A program made the translations under genes and the position numbers. 64,000 nt of DNA from Flavimaribacter sp039888615 (GTDB lineage Bacteria; Pseudomonadota; Alphaproteobacteria; Rhizobiales; Rhizobiaceae), in assembly GCA_039888615.1 (NCBI GenBank), contig JBDQQS010000010.1, one strand, 5' to 3'. Below, piece by piece: positions 33,595-43,475 of the stretch (its first letter is position 1; each line of letters opens with the position of its first letter). Below the pieces are notes generated by a model. It saw only the letters and a list, made by a program, of their open reading frames with translations, ran no database searches and was not told the DNA's origin.

Positions 33595-34622
33595 TTTTCC
33601 GACGTTCTTCGCTTCCTGAAGTTTTCCCGCGCTTCCTCGATGATGCGTTGCCCGAGATCGGGCAGATCGAATTCCAAACGAACGTCAAGCACCTCGGACT
33701 GAGCGGCAAGCTCTCGCGTCTCTCCGCTCGCGTGCCTCAGGCGAGCCATATCCTTTGACGTGGTGACAAGCTGCAGGTCGTTTCGGCGGGCGAGATCGAG
33801 GAGGTCCGCCATCTCGTCCTCGTTGAGGCTATGGTGGTCACCGAAACTCCGCGTCAGCTCCACCTTGGCGCCGATCGTTTCGAGGCTGCGAAAAAACTTT
33901 CCCGGATCGCCGATGCCGGCCCAGGCCAGAACCCGCTTGCCGCGAAAGGACTTCGCCTTGAGCGGATTGAGGCGCGCCTCGTAGACAGGCTTCGCCGCCC
34001 GCCCGGCCATGCGCACGACGCGGTCGGCCGCGTCTCCGTCGCCGATCACAAGGAGGCCGTCCGCGCCGCGGATCTGATCGAGAAGCGGCGCTCGCACCGG
34101 ACCAGCTGGCAGAATATGCCCGTTTCCAACGCCGCGGCGGGCGTCGATGACGAGAAGCGCGTAGTCGAAAGCGATCTTCGCGCTTTGAAAGCCATCATCC
34201 ATGATGATCAGGTCGACGCCGTTTTCTATCAGGAGCTCTGCGCCGTCGACGCGCTTCGGGGCAATGGCCGTCGGGGCCTTGTCGGCCAGAAGCAGCGGCT
34301 CGTCGCCGACTTCCGTTGCGTAGTGGTGCGACGGATCGACGAGCGCCGTCTTGCGCAGCGAGCCGCCATAGCCGCGCGTAAGAAAACCCGGCTTCAGCCG
34401 CATTCTGCGGGCGGTGTCGGCGAGCGCGAGCGCCGTCGGCGTTTTGCCGGCTCCGCCGACTGTCAGGTTGCCGATGCAGATCACCGGACAATCGACCGGC
34501 GCGCGCGGCGCATGGCGCATGCGGATCGCCGCGCCGCGACCATAGGCGAACGCCAGCGGCGAAAGGCACCAGGCGCGCCAGTCCGATCGCGCCCACCAGA
34601 ATGGCGGGGCTTCACTCACCAT
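33579..34622 (-). CDS. lpxK: Tetraacyldisaccharide 4'-kinase LpxK
   Basis: A 347-residue kinase that phosphorylates the lipid A precursor at the 4' position on the inner-membrane inner face. The P-loop region is VICIGNLTVGGAGKTPTA (about 47-64), with LTRGYGG, IIMDDGFQ and a late FGDHHSLNEDEM. The N-terminal hydrophobic segment anchors it to the membrane. It overlaps the end of waaA by seven bases (34616-34622), as the last gene of the lipid A/KDO operon. Confidence 0.95.
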   Translation of the reverse strand: MVSEAPPFWWARSDWRAWCLSPLAFAYGRGAAIRMRHAPRAPVDCPVICIGNLTVGGAGKTPTALALADTARRMRLKPGFLTRGYGGSLRKTALVDPSHHYATEVGDEPLLLADKAPTAIAPKRVDGAELLIENGVDLIIMDDGFQSAKIAFDYALLVIDARRGVGNGHILPAGPVRAPLLDQIRGADGLLVIGDGDAADRVVRMAGRAAKPVYEARLNPLKAKSFRGKRVLAWAGIGDPGKFFRSLETIGAKVELTRSFGDHHSLNEDEMADLLDLARRNDLQLVTTSKDMARLRHASGETRELAAQSEVLDVRLEFDLPDLGQRIIEEARENFRKRRTSENQPPV

Positions 34623-35941
34623 GGGCGGCGCTGTCCGTTGCTTCTTTGAAGCTGCGCCTGGACCATCAGCGGTTTGATATAGGGCTCCAGCGCGCGGATT
34701 GTCTTGGGCAGCGCGCCGCTCATTTCCTCGATCGTCTTGGCGGCGGCGGCGCACATGTCGCGGCGCACATTCTCGTTGCTGATGAGATAGTCGACGGACT
34801 GGATCAGCATGTCGCGATCCCGCACCAGCCGGGCGCCGCCGCGCTTCAACAGGCTCCGGTAGCTTTCGCGGAAGTTTTGAACGTTGCGGCCCGACAGGAT
34901 CGCACATCCAAGAGCCGCGGGCTCCATCGGGTTCTGGCCGCCTTCGCCGGTGAGCGAGCGGCCGACGAAAGCGATGCTTGCAAGGCTGAGATAGTATCCC
35001 ATCTCGCCAATCGTATCGCCGAGATAGACATCGGTGTTCTGGGTAATGACTTCCCCGCGCGAACGGCGGGCGACGATCAGGCCGCGCGACTTGATGAGGT
35101 TCTCGATATCATCCGACCTTTCGGGATGACGCGGCACGATGACCGTGACGAGGTCGTATTTCTGCATGAGGGCTTCATGCACGTCGACGGCGATCTCCTC
35201 CTCGCCGGCGTGGGTGGAGACGGCGGCCCAGACCGGACGGTCGCCGATGCGCAGCTGCATCTTGCGCAGCGCTTCGGCGTCGAAAGGCAGCGGCGCCACG
35301 TCCGCCTTGAGATTGCCGGATATGGTGATCGGACGGGCGCCAAGCGCATGAAAACGCTCCGCGTCGAGATCCGATTGAGCGACGACCAGGGAGAGATTTT
35401 CGAAAAGCGCCTCCGCCAGGCTCGGCCGCTTGCTCCAGCTCGAGAAGGACCGGTCCGAAAGCCGGCCGTTGACGAGAACCTGGGGCATCTTGCGCGCGCC
35501 GAGTTCAAGGATCGTCACGGGCCAGATCTCGGATTCGGCGATCACCGCGAGATCGGGCTTCCAGTAGTCGAGGAAGCGGGAAATGGCCGGTTTGAGATCG
35601 AGCGGCACATATTGGTGGATGACGAGATTGCCCAGACGTTCGCGGGCGACGGATGCGGAGGTGACGGTGCCTGTCGTCAGGATGACGTGGATGCCGCGGC
35701 TGCGCACCTCGCGGATCAGCGGCACGACGGCGTTGGTTTCGCCGACGCTTGCGGCATGGAACCAGACGATCGGTCCGTTGGGCCGCTCCACGCTCGCATA
35801 GCCGTAGCGTTCGAGCCGGCGCGCCCGCTCTTCCTTGCCCTTGGTCGCGCGCACCGCAAGGTAGCTGCCGATAAAGGGATAGATGCCAGCTCCGGTCCAG
35901 CGATAGGCTGTCAGAGCAACGCGCGCCCAGGTATGGCTCAT
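34616..35941 (-). CDS. waaA: 3-deoxy-D-manno-octulosonic acid (KDO) transferase
   Basis: A 441-residue GT30 enzyme that adds KDO residues to lipid IVA. Recognisable parts are the acceptor-side WFHAASVGETNAVVPLI (about 60-76), TTGTVTSASVA, YVPLDLKP and the donor-domain FVGRSLTGEGGQNPMEPAALG (about 332-352). An N-terminal hydrophobic stretch anchors it in the membrane. It overlaps the DUF374 gene upstream by four bases and lpxK downstream by seven. Confidence 0.95.
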   Translation of the reverse strand: MSHTWARVALTAYRWTGAGIYPFIGSYLAVRATKGKEERARRLERYGYASVERPNGPIVWFHAASVGETNAVVPLIREVRSRGIHVILTTGTVTSASVARERLGNLVIHQYVPLDLKPAISRFLDYWKPDLAVIAESEIWPVTILELGARKMPQVLVNGRLSDRSFSSWSKRPSLAEALFENLSLVVAQSDLDAERFHALGARPITISGNLKADVAPLPFDAEALRKMQLRIGDRPVWAAVSTHAGEEEIAVDVHEALMQKYDLVTVIVPRHPERSDDIENLIKSRGLIVARRSRGEVITQNTDVYLGDTIGEMGYYLSLASIAFVGRSLTGEGGQNPMEPAALGCAILSGRNVQNFRESYRSLLKRGGARLVRDRDMLIQSVDYLISNENVRRDMCAAAAKTIEEMSGALPKTIRALEPYIKPLMVQAQLQRSNGQRRPW

Positions 35942-36696
35942 TCACGCACTCCAACGGCCTCGTATGCTTGGCTCGTCACCCGATTCATCTCTTCAGTCAA
36001 TATCTTCCGGAATTCCTGCAACTCCTCCTCCGACGAATTGCGCGGAACGTAAACAGGGTCTCCGATCTTAAGGCAACCCCGGCCGAATGGCAGATTTATG
36101 GTGGTCTTATCCCATGTTTTCTTGAAAACATAGTGATTGCTGGTTGCAAGGGCGATCGGAAATATCGGTCGGCCCGAAAGTTTCGCCAGCATCACGATGC
36201 CCTCGCTCGCCTGGCGCGGCGTGCTTTTCGAGATATCGGCGATGATCGTAATGTTGTAGCCGTCGCGAATGGCGCGGATCAGTCCGCGCAGGGCCTGAGC
36301 GCCGCCCTTCTGGTTCTGGAAATAGCTGGGCCGACCGCCAGACCCGCGCACGGTCTTGACGCCGTTGAGATCCAGGATGCGCGCATTGATCTCTGCGTCC
36401 TGGCTTCTCGAAACGAGGGCTGCGACCGGCTCGCTCTTCGGGCGATGATAGGGGATCAGATATTGCTGCCCGTGCCACATCGCGAAGATGCCGGGCCGCA
36501 TGCCTTCCGATTTCTGCACGAAGTCATCGGACGCCGGCACGAACCGGTTGGACCAGTGGATGAATGTCAGCAGCCCGTGGATGAAATAGGAGACGATCGT
36601 GAGAAAGACATTCGAATGCAGCAGCCCGCGCAGCGGACGCCGTTTCCTGCGCTTGTGCGCGACATCACCGTCAGGGGGCCTTGTTTCGGAACTCAT
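35938..36696 (-). CDS. DUF374 lysophospholipid-acyltransferase-like protein
   Basis: A 252-residue protein with a membrane helix near residues 28-46 and a DUF374 acyltransferase-like domain. The segment AMWHGQQYLIPYHRP contains the His that replaces the usual HxxxxD, and VRGSGGRPSYF, ADISKSTPRQASEGIVMLAKLSG and NLPFGRGCLKIG are typical. In Rhizobiales this gene always precedes waaA, suggesting an acyl-transfer step in lipid A or a structural role in LPS assembly. ATG 36696 is preferred to an in-frame ATG at 36720. Confidence 0.9.
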   Translation of the reverse strand: MSSETRPPDGDVAHKRRKRRPLRGLLHSNVFLTIVSYFIHGLLTFIHWSNRFVPASDDFVQKSEGMRPGIFAMWHGQQYLIPYHRPKSEPVAALVSRSQDAEINARILDLNGVKTVRGSGGRPSYFQNQKGGAQALRGLIRAIRDGYNITIIADISKSTPRQASEGIVMLAKLSGRPIFPIALATSNHYVFKKTWDKTTINLPFGRGCLKIGDPVYVPRNSSEEELQEFRKILTEEMNRVTSQAYEAVGVRE

Positions 36697-36793
36697 CAGT
36701 GATCGTTCATCCGCCAGCAAAAACCACGACGCCCGGCGCCATGACCGGACAGGGGCACAATCATGCTGGCCCGCTCATGCGGCCGCAAATGCC

Positions 36794-37039
36794 CTAGAGG
36801 CTGGTAGAATCATCATCTTCCGGATTCAAGAGCTTATGCATGTGAACGATGAAATATCGCATATGCGCGTTGTCGACCGTCTGCTGGGCCTTCGCCTTCC
36901 AGGCCACGAGCGCCGACCCGTAATCGGGGTAGATTCCAACGATGTCCAGATCGTCCAGATCACGGAACCGGACTTGCTTCAGATCCTCAAGTTCGCCTCC
37001 GAATACCAGATGAAGCAATTGCTTGCTTTCCTGCGCCAT
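36794..37039 (-). CDS. DUF4170 domain-containing protein
   Basis: An 81-residue protein with the DUF4170 core HLVFGGELEDL, DLDIVGIYPDYGSALVAWKAKAQ and VDNAHMRYFIVHMH. It belongs to the alphaproteobacterial LPS cluster, lying between the DUF374 gene and a CysQ-like phosphatase. No function is known; it is soluble and acidic at both ends. I chose Met at 37039; another in-frame ATG lies at 37051, and GGAG between them favours 37039. Confidence 0.85.
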   Translation of the reverse strand: MAQESKQLLHLVFGGELEDLKQVRFRDLDDLDIVGIYPDYGSALVAWKAKAQQTVDNAHMRYFIVHMHKLLNPEDDDSTSL

Positions 37040-37127
37040 GGCCAACTCCATTGTTCAACCGGTAAAAATCAACACTGTCTTGCCACAGCAGTATGACGCC
37101 GGGTTTGTGCAATGCAAGAGACACCGT

Positions 37128-37904
37128 CTACAACTCGACACCGTCCAGTTCTTTCCTGAGCGTGGACATCATGCCGTTGGCGGCAGCGATCAGCGCGTCA
37201 TGCTTCGTCGTAGCACGCGCGTAGCCCAGCGTATTGCCTTTGATGTCAACGAGGCTTCCGCCGGCCTGTCTGAGGATGATGTCTGCGGCTGCGATATCCC
37301 AGTCACTGGCGTTCGCCTTGACCAGCGTGGCCGAAAGCCTGCCGTCGGCGACCATCGCGATCCTGTAGGCGAGCGACGGGATGTAAACCTCATGCACCAT
37401 CGTGGCGAGAGGACCGCCGGACAGCTTCTTCATGATCGATTTGGGCGCGGCGACGCGCCCGTCGAAACCCTTTGACGACACCGTTATCGGCTGGCCGTTC
37501 TTCATGGCCGGGCCGCCGAGCGCGGCTTCGAAGTATTCGTCGCGCGCGGGACAGGCAAGCACGCCAGCCTGCGGAACGCCGTCGCAGACGACGCCGATAC
37601 TGACGCACCATTGGTCCTGCCCGCCGACGAAACCGCGGGTTCCGTCAAGCGGATCGACCACAAAGACGGGCGCGCCGCCAAGCCGCGACATGTCGTCGGC
37701 GCTTTCTTCCGACAGCCAGCCATAATCCGGCCGGCTGCGGCCGAGCGTCTCCTGCAGATAGTCGTTGACGGCGATGTCGGCCTCGGAAACAGGCGACGTT
37801 CCGTCCTTGTACCAGACATCGGGATCGCGGCGGAAATACCCCATGGCGATCGACGCCGCTTCACGGGCGGCGTCCCGAATGAGCGCCAGATCGCTTGTCG
37901 TCAT
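37128..37904 (-). CDS. 3'(2'),5'-bisphosphate nucleotidase CysQ / inositol-phosphatase family
   Basis: A 258-residue metal-dependent phosphatase. The family motifs appear: SEE in WLSEESADD (near 64), DPLDGTRGF (near 84) with the metal-binding DPLDG, and WDIAAADIILRQAGG (about 208-222). CysQ dephosphorylates PAP; related enzymes act on inositol phosphates, so the exact substrate is a judgement. It lies three bases after pmbA in the same operon. Confidence 0.9.
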   Translation of the reverse strand: MTTSDLALIRDAAREAASIAMGYFRRDPDVWYKDGTSPVSEADIAVNDYLQETLGRSRPDYGWLSEESADDMSRLGGAPVFVVDPLDGTRGFVGGQDQWCVSIGVVCDGVPQAGVLACPARDEYFEAALGGPAMKNGQPITVSSKGFDGRVAAPKSIMKKLSGGPLATMVHEVYIPSLAYRIAMVADGRLSATLVKANASDWDIAAADIILRQAGGSLVDIKGNTLGYARATTKHDALIAAANGMMSTLRKELDGVEL

Positions 37905-37906
37905 GT

Positions 37907-39256
37907 TCAGGTTCCCGCCAGCGTCATTCCCTCTATAACAAGGGTCGGCGAAGCCGTCGGGAAGCTTCTGTCGATGTCGTTGGCGGCCGTCATGCGCTTG
38001 AACATGTCCTTGAGATTCGAGGCCACAGTGACCTCGGAAACCGGGTGGGTCAACTGCCCGTTCTCGATCCAGAATCCGGACGCGCCCCGGCTGTATTCAC
38101 CGGTAATCATGTTCACGCCCTGTCCAATCACTTCGGTGACGTAGAAGCCGTTGTCGATCTCGCCGATGAGTTCCTCCGGCGAACGGCTGCCCGGCTCCAG
38201 GGCGAGATTGGTCGAGGAAGGATTGACATTGACGCCGTTGCGCGCGCCGCGTCCGTTCGTCTTCAGGCCGAGCTCCCGCGCGGTTCCGGTGGACAGGAAC
38301 CAGTGTTGCAGAACGCCGTCCCTGATCATTTCCAACCGTTCGCCCCGAACGCCCTCGCCGTCGAAGGGGCGGGACGCCGAACCGCGAACGATCTGCGGAT
38401 CGTCGGTGATGGTGATCGATGGCGCGAGCACCTGCTGGCCCATGCTGTCGCGAAAGAAGCTGGTTTTTCTGGCGACGGCCGCGCCATTGATGGCGCCGCC
38501 GATATGGCTTGCAATGCCGCGCGCGACGCGCGGATCACAGACGATCGGAATTCCGGTTCCGGTCGCCGCCTTGCGCGGATTGAGACGACGCACTGTCCGC
38601 TCGCCGGCAGAATGACCGATCTTTTCCGGACTTTCCAGGGCGTCGTAATAGACGCCGCTGTCGAAGTCGTAGTCGCGCTCCATGCCGGTGCCCTCCCCGG
38701 CGATCACGCTGACCGATCGTCCGAAGCTGCTTCGCCGGTAAGCACCGGAAAAGCCGTGCGACGTCACCAGCACCACGCCGACCATCCCCGTGGATGCTCC
38801 GGCGCCGGAAGAGTTGCTTACGCCGGGCACCTCCAGCGCCGCATTTTCCATGGCGAGCGCCGCATCGGTCAGTTCATCGGCGGTGACCTCGGTCGCGTCG
38901 AACAGATCCAGATCGATGATATCCCGCGCCAGATTTTCCGGATCGGCGAGCGTCGCATACGGATCTTCCGGCGAAACCTTCGCCATGGCGACGGCCCGCT
39001 CGGCGAGCGTCGTCATGTCCGCCCTGGCGTTCGCCGAGACGCTCGCCAACCGGTTTCCAACGAAGACGCGCAGCGAAAAGCTGTCGGCTTCCGAGGCGTC
39101 GGTGCTTTCCACCTTGCCCATGCGCACGTTCACGGAGACCGATTGTCCGCTGGCGACGACGGCGTCGGCCCGATCGGCGCCGGCGCGCTTTGCCTGCTCC
39201 ACGAGCAATTCCGCCTTGCCCAACAATTCACTGGTCTTGTCCTGCTGCAACATCAA
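37907..39256 (-). CDS. pmbA: TldE/PmbA-family metalloprotease homologue
   Basis: A 449-residue protein of the TldD/PmbA family. TldD-TldE forms a heterodimeric protease that matures modified peptides such as microcin B17; the TldE (PmbA) subunit lacks the zinc site. No HExxxH-type motif is visible, so this is TldE rather than TldD. Typical parts are RMGKVESTDASE, GLKTNGRGARNGVNVNP and GEYSRGASGFWIENG. It is the first gene of the operon that runs to lpxK. Confidence 0.92.
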   Translation of the reverse strand: MMLQQDKTSELLGKAELLVEQAKRAGADRADAVVASGQSVSVNVRMGKVESTDASEADSFSLRVFVGNRLASVSANARADMTTLAERAVAMAKVSPEDPYATLADPENLARDIIDLDLFDATEVTADELTDAALAMENAALEVPGVSNSSGAGASTGMVGVVLVTSHGFSGAYRRSSFGRSVSVIAGEGTGMERDYDFDSGVYYDALESPEKIGHSAGERTVRRLNPRKAATGTGIPIVCDPRVARGIASHIGGAINGAAVARKTSFFRDSMGQQVLAPSITITDDPQIVRGSASRPFDGEGVRGERLEMIRDGVLQHWFLSTGTARELGLKTNGRGARNGVNVNPSSTNLALEPGSRSPEELIGEIDNGFYVTEVIGQGVNMITGEYSRGASGFWIENGQLTHPVSEVTVASNLKDMFKRMTAANDIDRSFPTASPTLVIEGMTLAGT

Positions 39257-39463
39257 TCAAGCCTTTCCGTTGGGCATCATTTATGGTCAAGGCGGTTCGG
39301 CATCAAGCTTAAACCGCCCGTGATCGCAGCAGGACTGCCCGACGCGCCAGCAATATTCGGCAGCCAGGGGAAAAAATTCATCAATATTACTATATTGCCT
39401 TTGACAGGAGCTTTTCCAAAGCTGTGGTAAACCGGACGCATCCAAAGCGAGGGACTGACATTC

Positions 39464-41284
39464 ATGCCGGAACACGACATGCATTATTTCCGCGAGGCGC
39501 TGATACTCCTCGCCGGCGCCGTGATCGCAGCGCCGCTGGCCAAACGCCTCGGCCTTGGAACCGTGCTTGGCTATCTGTTCGTCGGTATTCTGTTTGGCCC
39601 CGTATTGCGGATCGTTCTCGGCGGCGGCGAAATCCTGAATTTCGCGGAACTCGGCGTCGTGCTTCTGCTGTTCATCATCGGGCTTGAACTCAAGCCTTCC
39701 CGGCTTCTGTCCATGAGCCGCGAGATCTTTGGACTGGGACTTGCGCAGGTGGTCGTCACCGGACTTGTGCTGATAGGACCGATCCTGGTTTTGAAACTGA
39801 CGTCGTTCAACGCGGCGATCATCATCGCCTTCGGACTGGCGCTGTCCTCCACCGCATTCGCGCTGCAAATTCTCGAGGAACGCGGCGAACGCAACACGGC
39901 CGCGGGACAGCGGGCGTTCTCCATCCTGCTTTTCCAGGATCTCGCCATCGTTCCACTCCTCGCGATCATTCCCTTGCTGACGCCCTTCAGCGCCGGGGGG
40001 AACACCAACCCCCTGCTGGATTTCGGCATCGCGATCGCCGCCATCGTCGCGCTCTTTATCGCAGGCCGCTACATCCTCAACCCGATTTTTCAATTGATCG
40101 CCACATCGGGCGCCCGCGAGGCGATGATCGCGGCGGCGCTCCTCGTTGTGCTCGGATCGGCGAACCTCATGCAGTTCGCCGGCCTCTCGATGGCCATGGG
40201 CGCGTTCCTTGCCGGGGTTTTGCTCGCCGAATCGTCCTATCGGCACGAGTTGGAAGCCGACATCGAACCATTTCGCGGCATTCTGCTAGCGCTGTTCTTC
40301 ATGGCCGTCGGCCTGTCGCTCAATCTGGACGTCGTGGTCAAGAACTGGCTGATGATCGTCATCGCCGTGCCTGTCATCATGATCCTCAAGAGCCTGCTGA
40401 TCTACGTATTGTGCCGGCTGTTCGGATCGAGCCACAACGCCGCAATCCGGATCGCCGGCCTGCTGCCGCAAAGCGGCGAGTTCGGGTTCGTCATCTTCAC
40501 GGCCGCCGCCGCCGCCGGCATCTTCTCCTCGGACACGGCTTCGCTGCTGATCGCCATCGTTACCGTCACCATGGCGCTGACGCCCTTCGCCACCATGCTG
40601 GCCGAACGGCTGCAAACGACGAGCGAGCACGAGGAACTGGAGGAGAATTTCGAAAACGCCGGATCAGATGTGCTGATGATCGGCTTTTCGCGTTTCGGTC
40701 AGATCGTGTCGCAGACGCTGCTTGCCGGGGGAACGGACGTGACGATCATCGATCATTCAGCCGACCAGATCCGCAACGCCTCCAAATTCGGCTTCAATAT
40801 CTATTTCGGCGACGGCGCACGCAAGGATGTGCTTCTGGCGGCCGGCATCAAACGGGCGAAAGTGGTGGCCGTGTGCACCTACGGACGGGCGACGACAGAC
40901 CGGATCGTCAACCTGATCCAGGCGGAATTTCCCGAGACGCGATTGCTGGTGCGGGCCTATGACCGCGCCCACACGCTGTCGCTGCGGGACCGCGGCGTAG
41001 ACTACGAGATCCGCGAAACCCTGGAATCGAGCCTTGTCTTCAGCCGCAAGACCCTGGAGATGCTCGGCATGGACGAAGAGATCGCTGACGAAATCGTCAG
41101 CGACACGCGCCGCAGGGACGAGGACAGGCTGAAGGTGCAGGCGATCGAAGGCTTCTACGCCGGCAACGACATGTTGCACACCCGCCCGGTTGCGCCGGAA
41201 CCGCTGATCAAGCCGAAGCGGGCCGCCGAACGCATCGACCTGAAGGAGTCCGAAGACGAAACGGCCGAAGCCGAGACTCAGTAG
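39464..41284 (+). CDS. CPA2-family K+/H+ antiporter with RCK (TrkA-N) domain
   Basis: A 606-residue antiporter of the KefB/KefC type. About twelve membrane segments occupy residues 8-380 (LGTVLGYLFVGILFGP, LLLFIIGLELKP, ALSSTAFALQIL, LFQDLAIVPLLA and others). The C-terminal TrkA-N domain begins with VLMIGFSRFGQIVSQ (about 402-416), a nucleotide-binding Rossmann motif in which the expected Gly-x-Gly-x-x-Gly is relaxed. It exchanges K+ for H+ and is commonly gated by glutathione adducts. It converges with the glutamine-synthetase-like gene, overlapping by seven bases. Confidence 0.92.
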   Translation: MPEHDMHYFREALILLAGAVIAAPLAKRLGLGTVLGYLFVGILFGPVLRIVLGGGEILNFAELGVVLLLFIIGLELKPSRLLSMSREIFGLGLAQVVVTGLVLIGPILVLKLTSFNAAIIIAFGLALSSTAFALQILEERGERNTAAGQRAFSILLFQDLAIVPLLAIIPLLTPFSAGGNTNPLLDFGIAIAAIVALFIAGRYILNPIFQLIATSGAREAMIAAALLVVLGSANLMQFAGLSMAMGAFLAGVLLAESSYRHELEADIEPFRGILLALFFMAVGLSLNLDVVVKNWLMIVIAVPVIMILKSLLIYVLCRLFGSSHNAAIRIAGLLPQSGEFGFVIFTAAAAAGIFSSDTASLLIAIVTVTMALTPFATMLAERLQTTSEHEELEENFENAGSDVLMIGFSRFGQIVSQTLLAGGTDVTIIDHSADQIRNASKFGFNIYFGDGARKDVLLAAGIKRAKVVAVCTYGRATTDRIVNLIQAEFPETRLLVRAYDRAHTLSLRDRGVDYEIRETLESSLVFSRKTLEMLGMDEEIADEIVSDTRRRDEDRLKVQAIEGFYAGNDMLHTRPVAPEPLIKPKRAAERIDLKESEDETAEAETQ

Positions 41285-42591
41285 ACCTCTTCGTAGGCTT
41301 TGCAGATTTCGGCTTCCGTCTTGCCTTCCAGCACCTTCATCTCGCCAAGCTTGTGCTGACGATAGACATCCGCGAACGCGCCCGGAAACCAGCCGGTGAC
41401 GGTCTCGTCGGACGAAAACCGATCGAGCGCCTCCTCAAGCGATTGCGGCAGCCTGACGAAACCGCGCGAGGCGAGGTCACCGGCCGAGAGAAGCGACAGG
41501 TCTTCTTCCGTCGCCTTGGGGCATTCCAGACCTTCCTCGACGCCCTGCACGCCCGCATGGATGATCGCGGCCAGCGCCAGATAGGGACTAGCCGCGGCGT
41601 CCGCCGCCCGAAATTCGAAATTGAATTGCTCCGCAGGATCGACATCGCTGAGGTCGCTTGTCGGACAGATCCGCACCGACGCCTCGCGATCGCGAAAGCC
41701 CAGATTGTTGAAGGCGGCGCTCCATCGGTGTGGCGTCAGCCGGGTGTAGGAGACGACGCTTGGAGCCGTCAGGGCGACGATCCGGTCGAGATATTTGAGA
41801 ACGCCGGCGATGAATTGTCTTGCGATGGCGCTGAGGCCGTAAGGGCCGCTAGCGTCCCAGGTCTGTCCGGCGCCGGAGGAATCCTGCAGGCTGAGATGGA
41901 TGTGAACGCCGTTGCCGACTCCTGCGGGATCGCGAAGCGGCGTAAAACTGGCGCGGCGGCCGAGGCGCGCCGCCGTTTCCTGGACCAGTTCGCGGACGAT
42001 TGCGGCCTGGTCCGCGATCCGCGTCTGCATCGACGGTCCGATGGTCACCTCGTACTGGTCGGCGCCGAATTCCTTCATGAAGGTGTCCGCCTTCAGACCG
42101 GCCTCCCCAAAGATCGAGAACAGGGTTTCGGCGAAGACCCTTTCTGCGCGAAAACCGGCGGTCGTATAGGCTCTGCCGGGCGGACAGCCGCCATCGACGA
42201 ACTGGAATTCATGCTCGAAGGCGCCTTTGAGATGCAATCCCGTCGCATTTTCGAGACGCGCGAGCGCCTGTTTCAGGATCGACCGCGTGCAGCATTCCCA
42301 GGGCTTTCCCGACGTCGTCAGGATATCGCCGATAACGAATTGCTCCGCTGGACCGTCGTCGCCGAAATCCGCCCTGACGAGCGCCGACGGATCGGGAATG
42401 AGAACGAGATCGCCCAACGCGCCGTAGGGGCTTTCGGCAATGACGTCGAAACAGGTGATCTGAACATTGGTCGGCGTCCATCCGACCCCCCGCTTCAATC
42501 GCTTTTCGAATTCATGCGCGGCGAAGGCCTTTCCACGCATCTTGCCCGCGAGGTCGCTCGTCGCGGCGATGATCATCGGTTCATGTCTCAT
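41278..42591 (-). CDS. Glutamine-synthetase-family ligase
   Basis: A 437-residue GS-fold enzyme. Its beta-grasp and catalytic domains are marked by FEHEFQFVDGG, the glutamate-site EFGADQYEVTIGP (about 169-181), VGNGVHIHLSL (about 225-235) and EFRAADAAASPYLALAAIIHAG near 325. The GlnA-type NRSASIRIP is replaced by REASVRICP. Such enzymes ligate Glu to amines (gamma-glutamylation) and are usually catabolic. The gene is co-transcribed with the RpiR regulator (one-base stop/start overlap, 42591) and faces an amide-hydrolase operon, suggesting activation or detoxification of an amine released there. The substrate is unknown. Confidence 0.85.
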   Translation of the reverse strand: MRHEPMIIAATSDLAGKMRGKAFAAHEFEKRLKRGVGWTPTNVQITCFDVIAESPYGALGDLVLIPDPSALVRADFGDDGPAEQFVIGDILTTSGKPWECCTRSILKQALARLENATGLHLKGAFEHEFQFVDGGCPPGRAYTTAGFRAERVFAETLFSIFGEAGLKADTFMKEFGADQYEVTIGPSMQTRIADQAAIVRELVQETAARLGRRASFTPLRDPAGVGNGVHIHLSLQDSSGAGQTWDASGPYGLSAIARQFIAGVLKYLDRIVALTAPSVVSYTRLTPHRWSAAFNNLGFRDREASVRICPTSDLSDVDPAEQFNFEFRAADAAASPYLALAAIIHAGVQGVEEGLECPKATEEDLSLLSAGDLASRGFVRLPQSLEEALDRFSSDETVTGWFPGAFADVYRQHKLGEMKVLEGKTEAEICKAYEEVY

Positions 42592-43436
42592 TACTCGTCC
42601 ATTTCCTGATCAAGTCTGAAGCCATCCCACTGGCCAATTCTATTTCTGGTCGCCTCCCAGTCCTGCTCGGATACATTGGAGATTATCGCCTCGACAAGCG
42701 CGACAGCCCCGCAACTGGAATCCCAGGCTGTTCCGCTCTCAATCGGCAATGCAAGCACTTCCGTTGCATGGCGAGCGATCGGCGAGAGCCACTTGTCGGT
42801 AATCACGATCACCTGAGAACCGCGTTCGCGGGCGGCCATGCCCGCCAACTTTTCAAGTCGCGGATCGTAACGCCGGAAATCCATCATGATGAGGATGTCC
42901 TGCGAACGCATGCGCAGCAGATATTCCGGCCAGACTTCCGGGTCGGGCGGCAGGTGATAGACGTCACGGCGTATCTGGCGCAGATGCCGTCCGAGATATT
43001 CCATGACGGTGTCGCTGATGCGTCCGCCGATCAGATAGACGGCCCGCTTCTTGTCTGCCGTCAGCGCGCATACGCGGTTGAACTGCGCTTCCGTGACCGC
43101 CTTGGACACTTGCTGCAGCAGAACTGAGGTGTTGTTCAGATAACCTTCCAGAAAACCACTTCCGATTGGCTTGGTGCGTCGGCGCAACTCGACCGGCGAC
43201 TGCTGCCCCTCCTTCAGTTCGCTTATCAGACGGCGTTGAAAATCCTGGTAACCGTTGCAACCGAGCTTTTGAATGAAACGGGTGATGGTCGGCGCCGATA
43301 TGTGGGTTTTTTCCGCGAGCGTCTGTATTGGCTCAAGCCCGGCGAACGGATAGTCCGCAAGCAGCGCGGACGCCAATTTGCGCTCCGTCGCCGTCAGGTT
43401 GTCGGACATCTCACCGATTTGCTGTCGCAGGTCCAT
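42591..43436 (-). CDS. MurR/RpiR-family transcriptional regulator
   Basis: A 281-residue regulator: an N-terminal HTH (about 1-75, LTATERKLASALLADYPFA and PTITRFIQKLGCNGYQDF) and a C-terminal SIS domain (about 115-240, VYLIGGRISDTVMEYLGRHL and DILIMMDFRRYDPRLE). RpiR proteins usually sense phosphosugars, but many govern amino acid or amide catabolism. It sits divergent to the N-formylglutamate amidohydrolase operon, with which it shares a 125-bp promoter region. I chose Met at 43436; the upstream in-frame start at 43472 lies within the control region. Confidence 0.9.
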   Translation of the reverse strand: MDLRQQIGEMSDNLTATERKLASALLADYPFAGLEPIQTLAEKTHISAPTITRFIQKLGCNGYQDFQRRLISELKEGQQSPVELRRRTKPIGSGFLEGYLNNTSVLLQQVSKAVTEAQFNRVCALTADKKRAVYLIGGRISDTVMEYLGRHLRQIRRDVYHLPPDPEVWPEYLLRMRSQDILIMMDFRRYDPRLEKLAGMAARERGSQVIVITDKWLSPIARHATEVLALPIESGTAWDSSCGAVALVEAIISNVSEQDWEATRNRIGQWDGFRLDQEMDE

Positions 43437-43475
43437 TGCGCTGTATTCCCTTGCAGAGCGCCAAACTCTCACTTT

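Noticed and set aside
34601..36052. 483-codon frame antisense to waaA
   Set aside because: waaA motifs are complete on the minus strand; the antisense frame is low-complexity.
37895..39430. 511-codon frame antisense to pmbA
   Set aside because: pmbA is intact and syntenic; the frame is a shadow caused by codon bias.
41353..42609. 418-codon frame antisense to the GS-like gene
   Set aside because: GS motifs are clear on the minus strand, and no ribosome binding site supports the frame.
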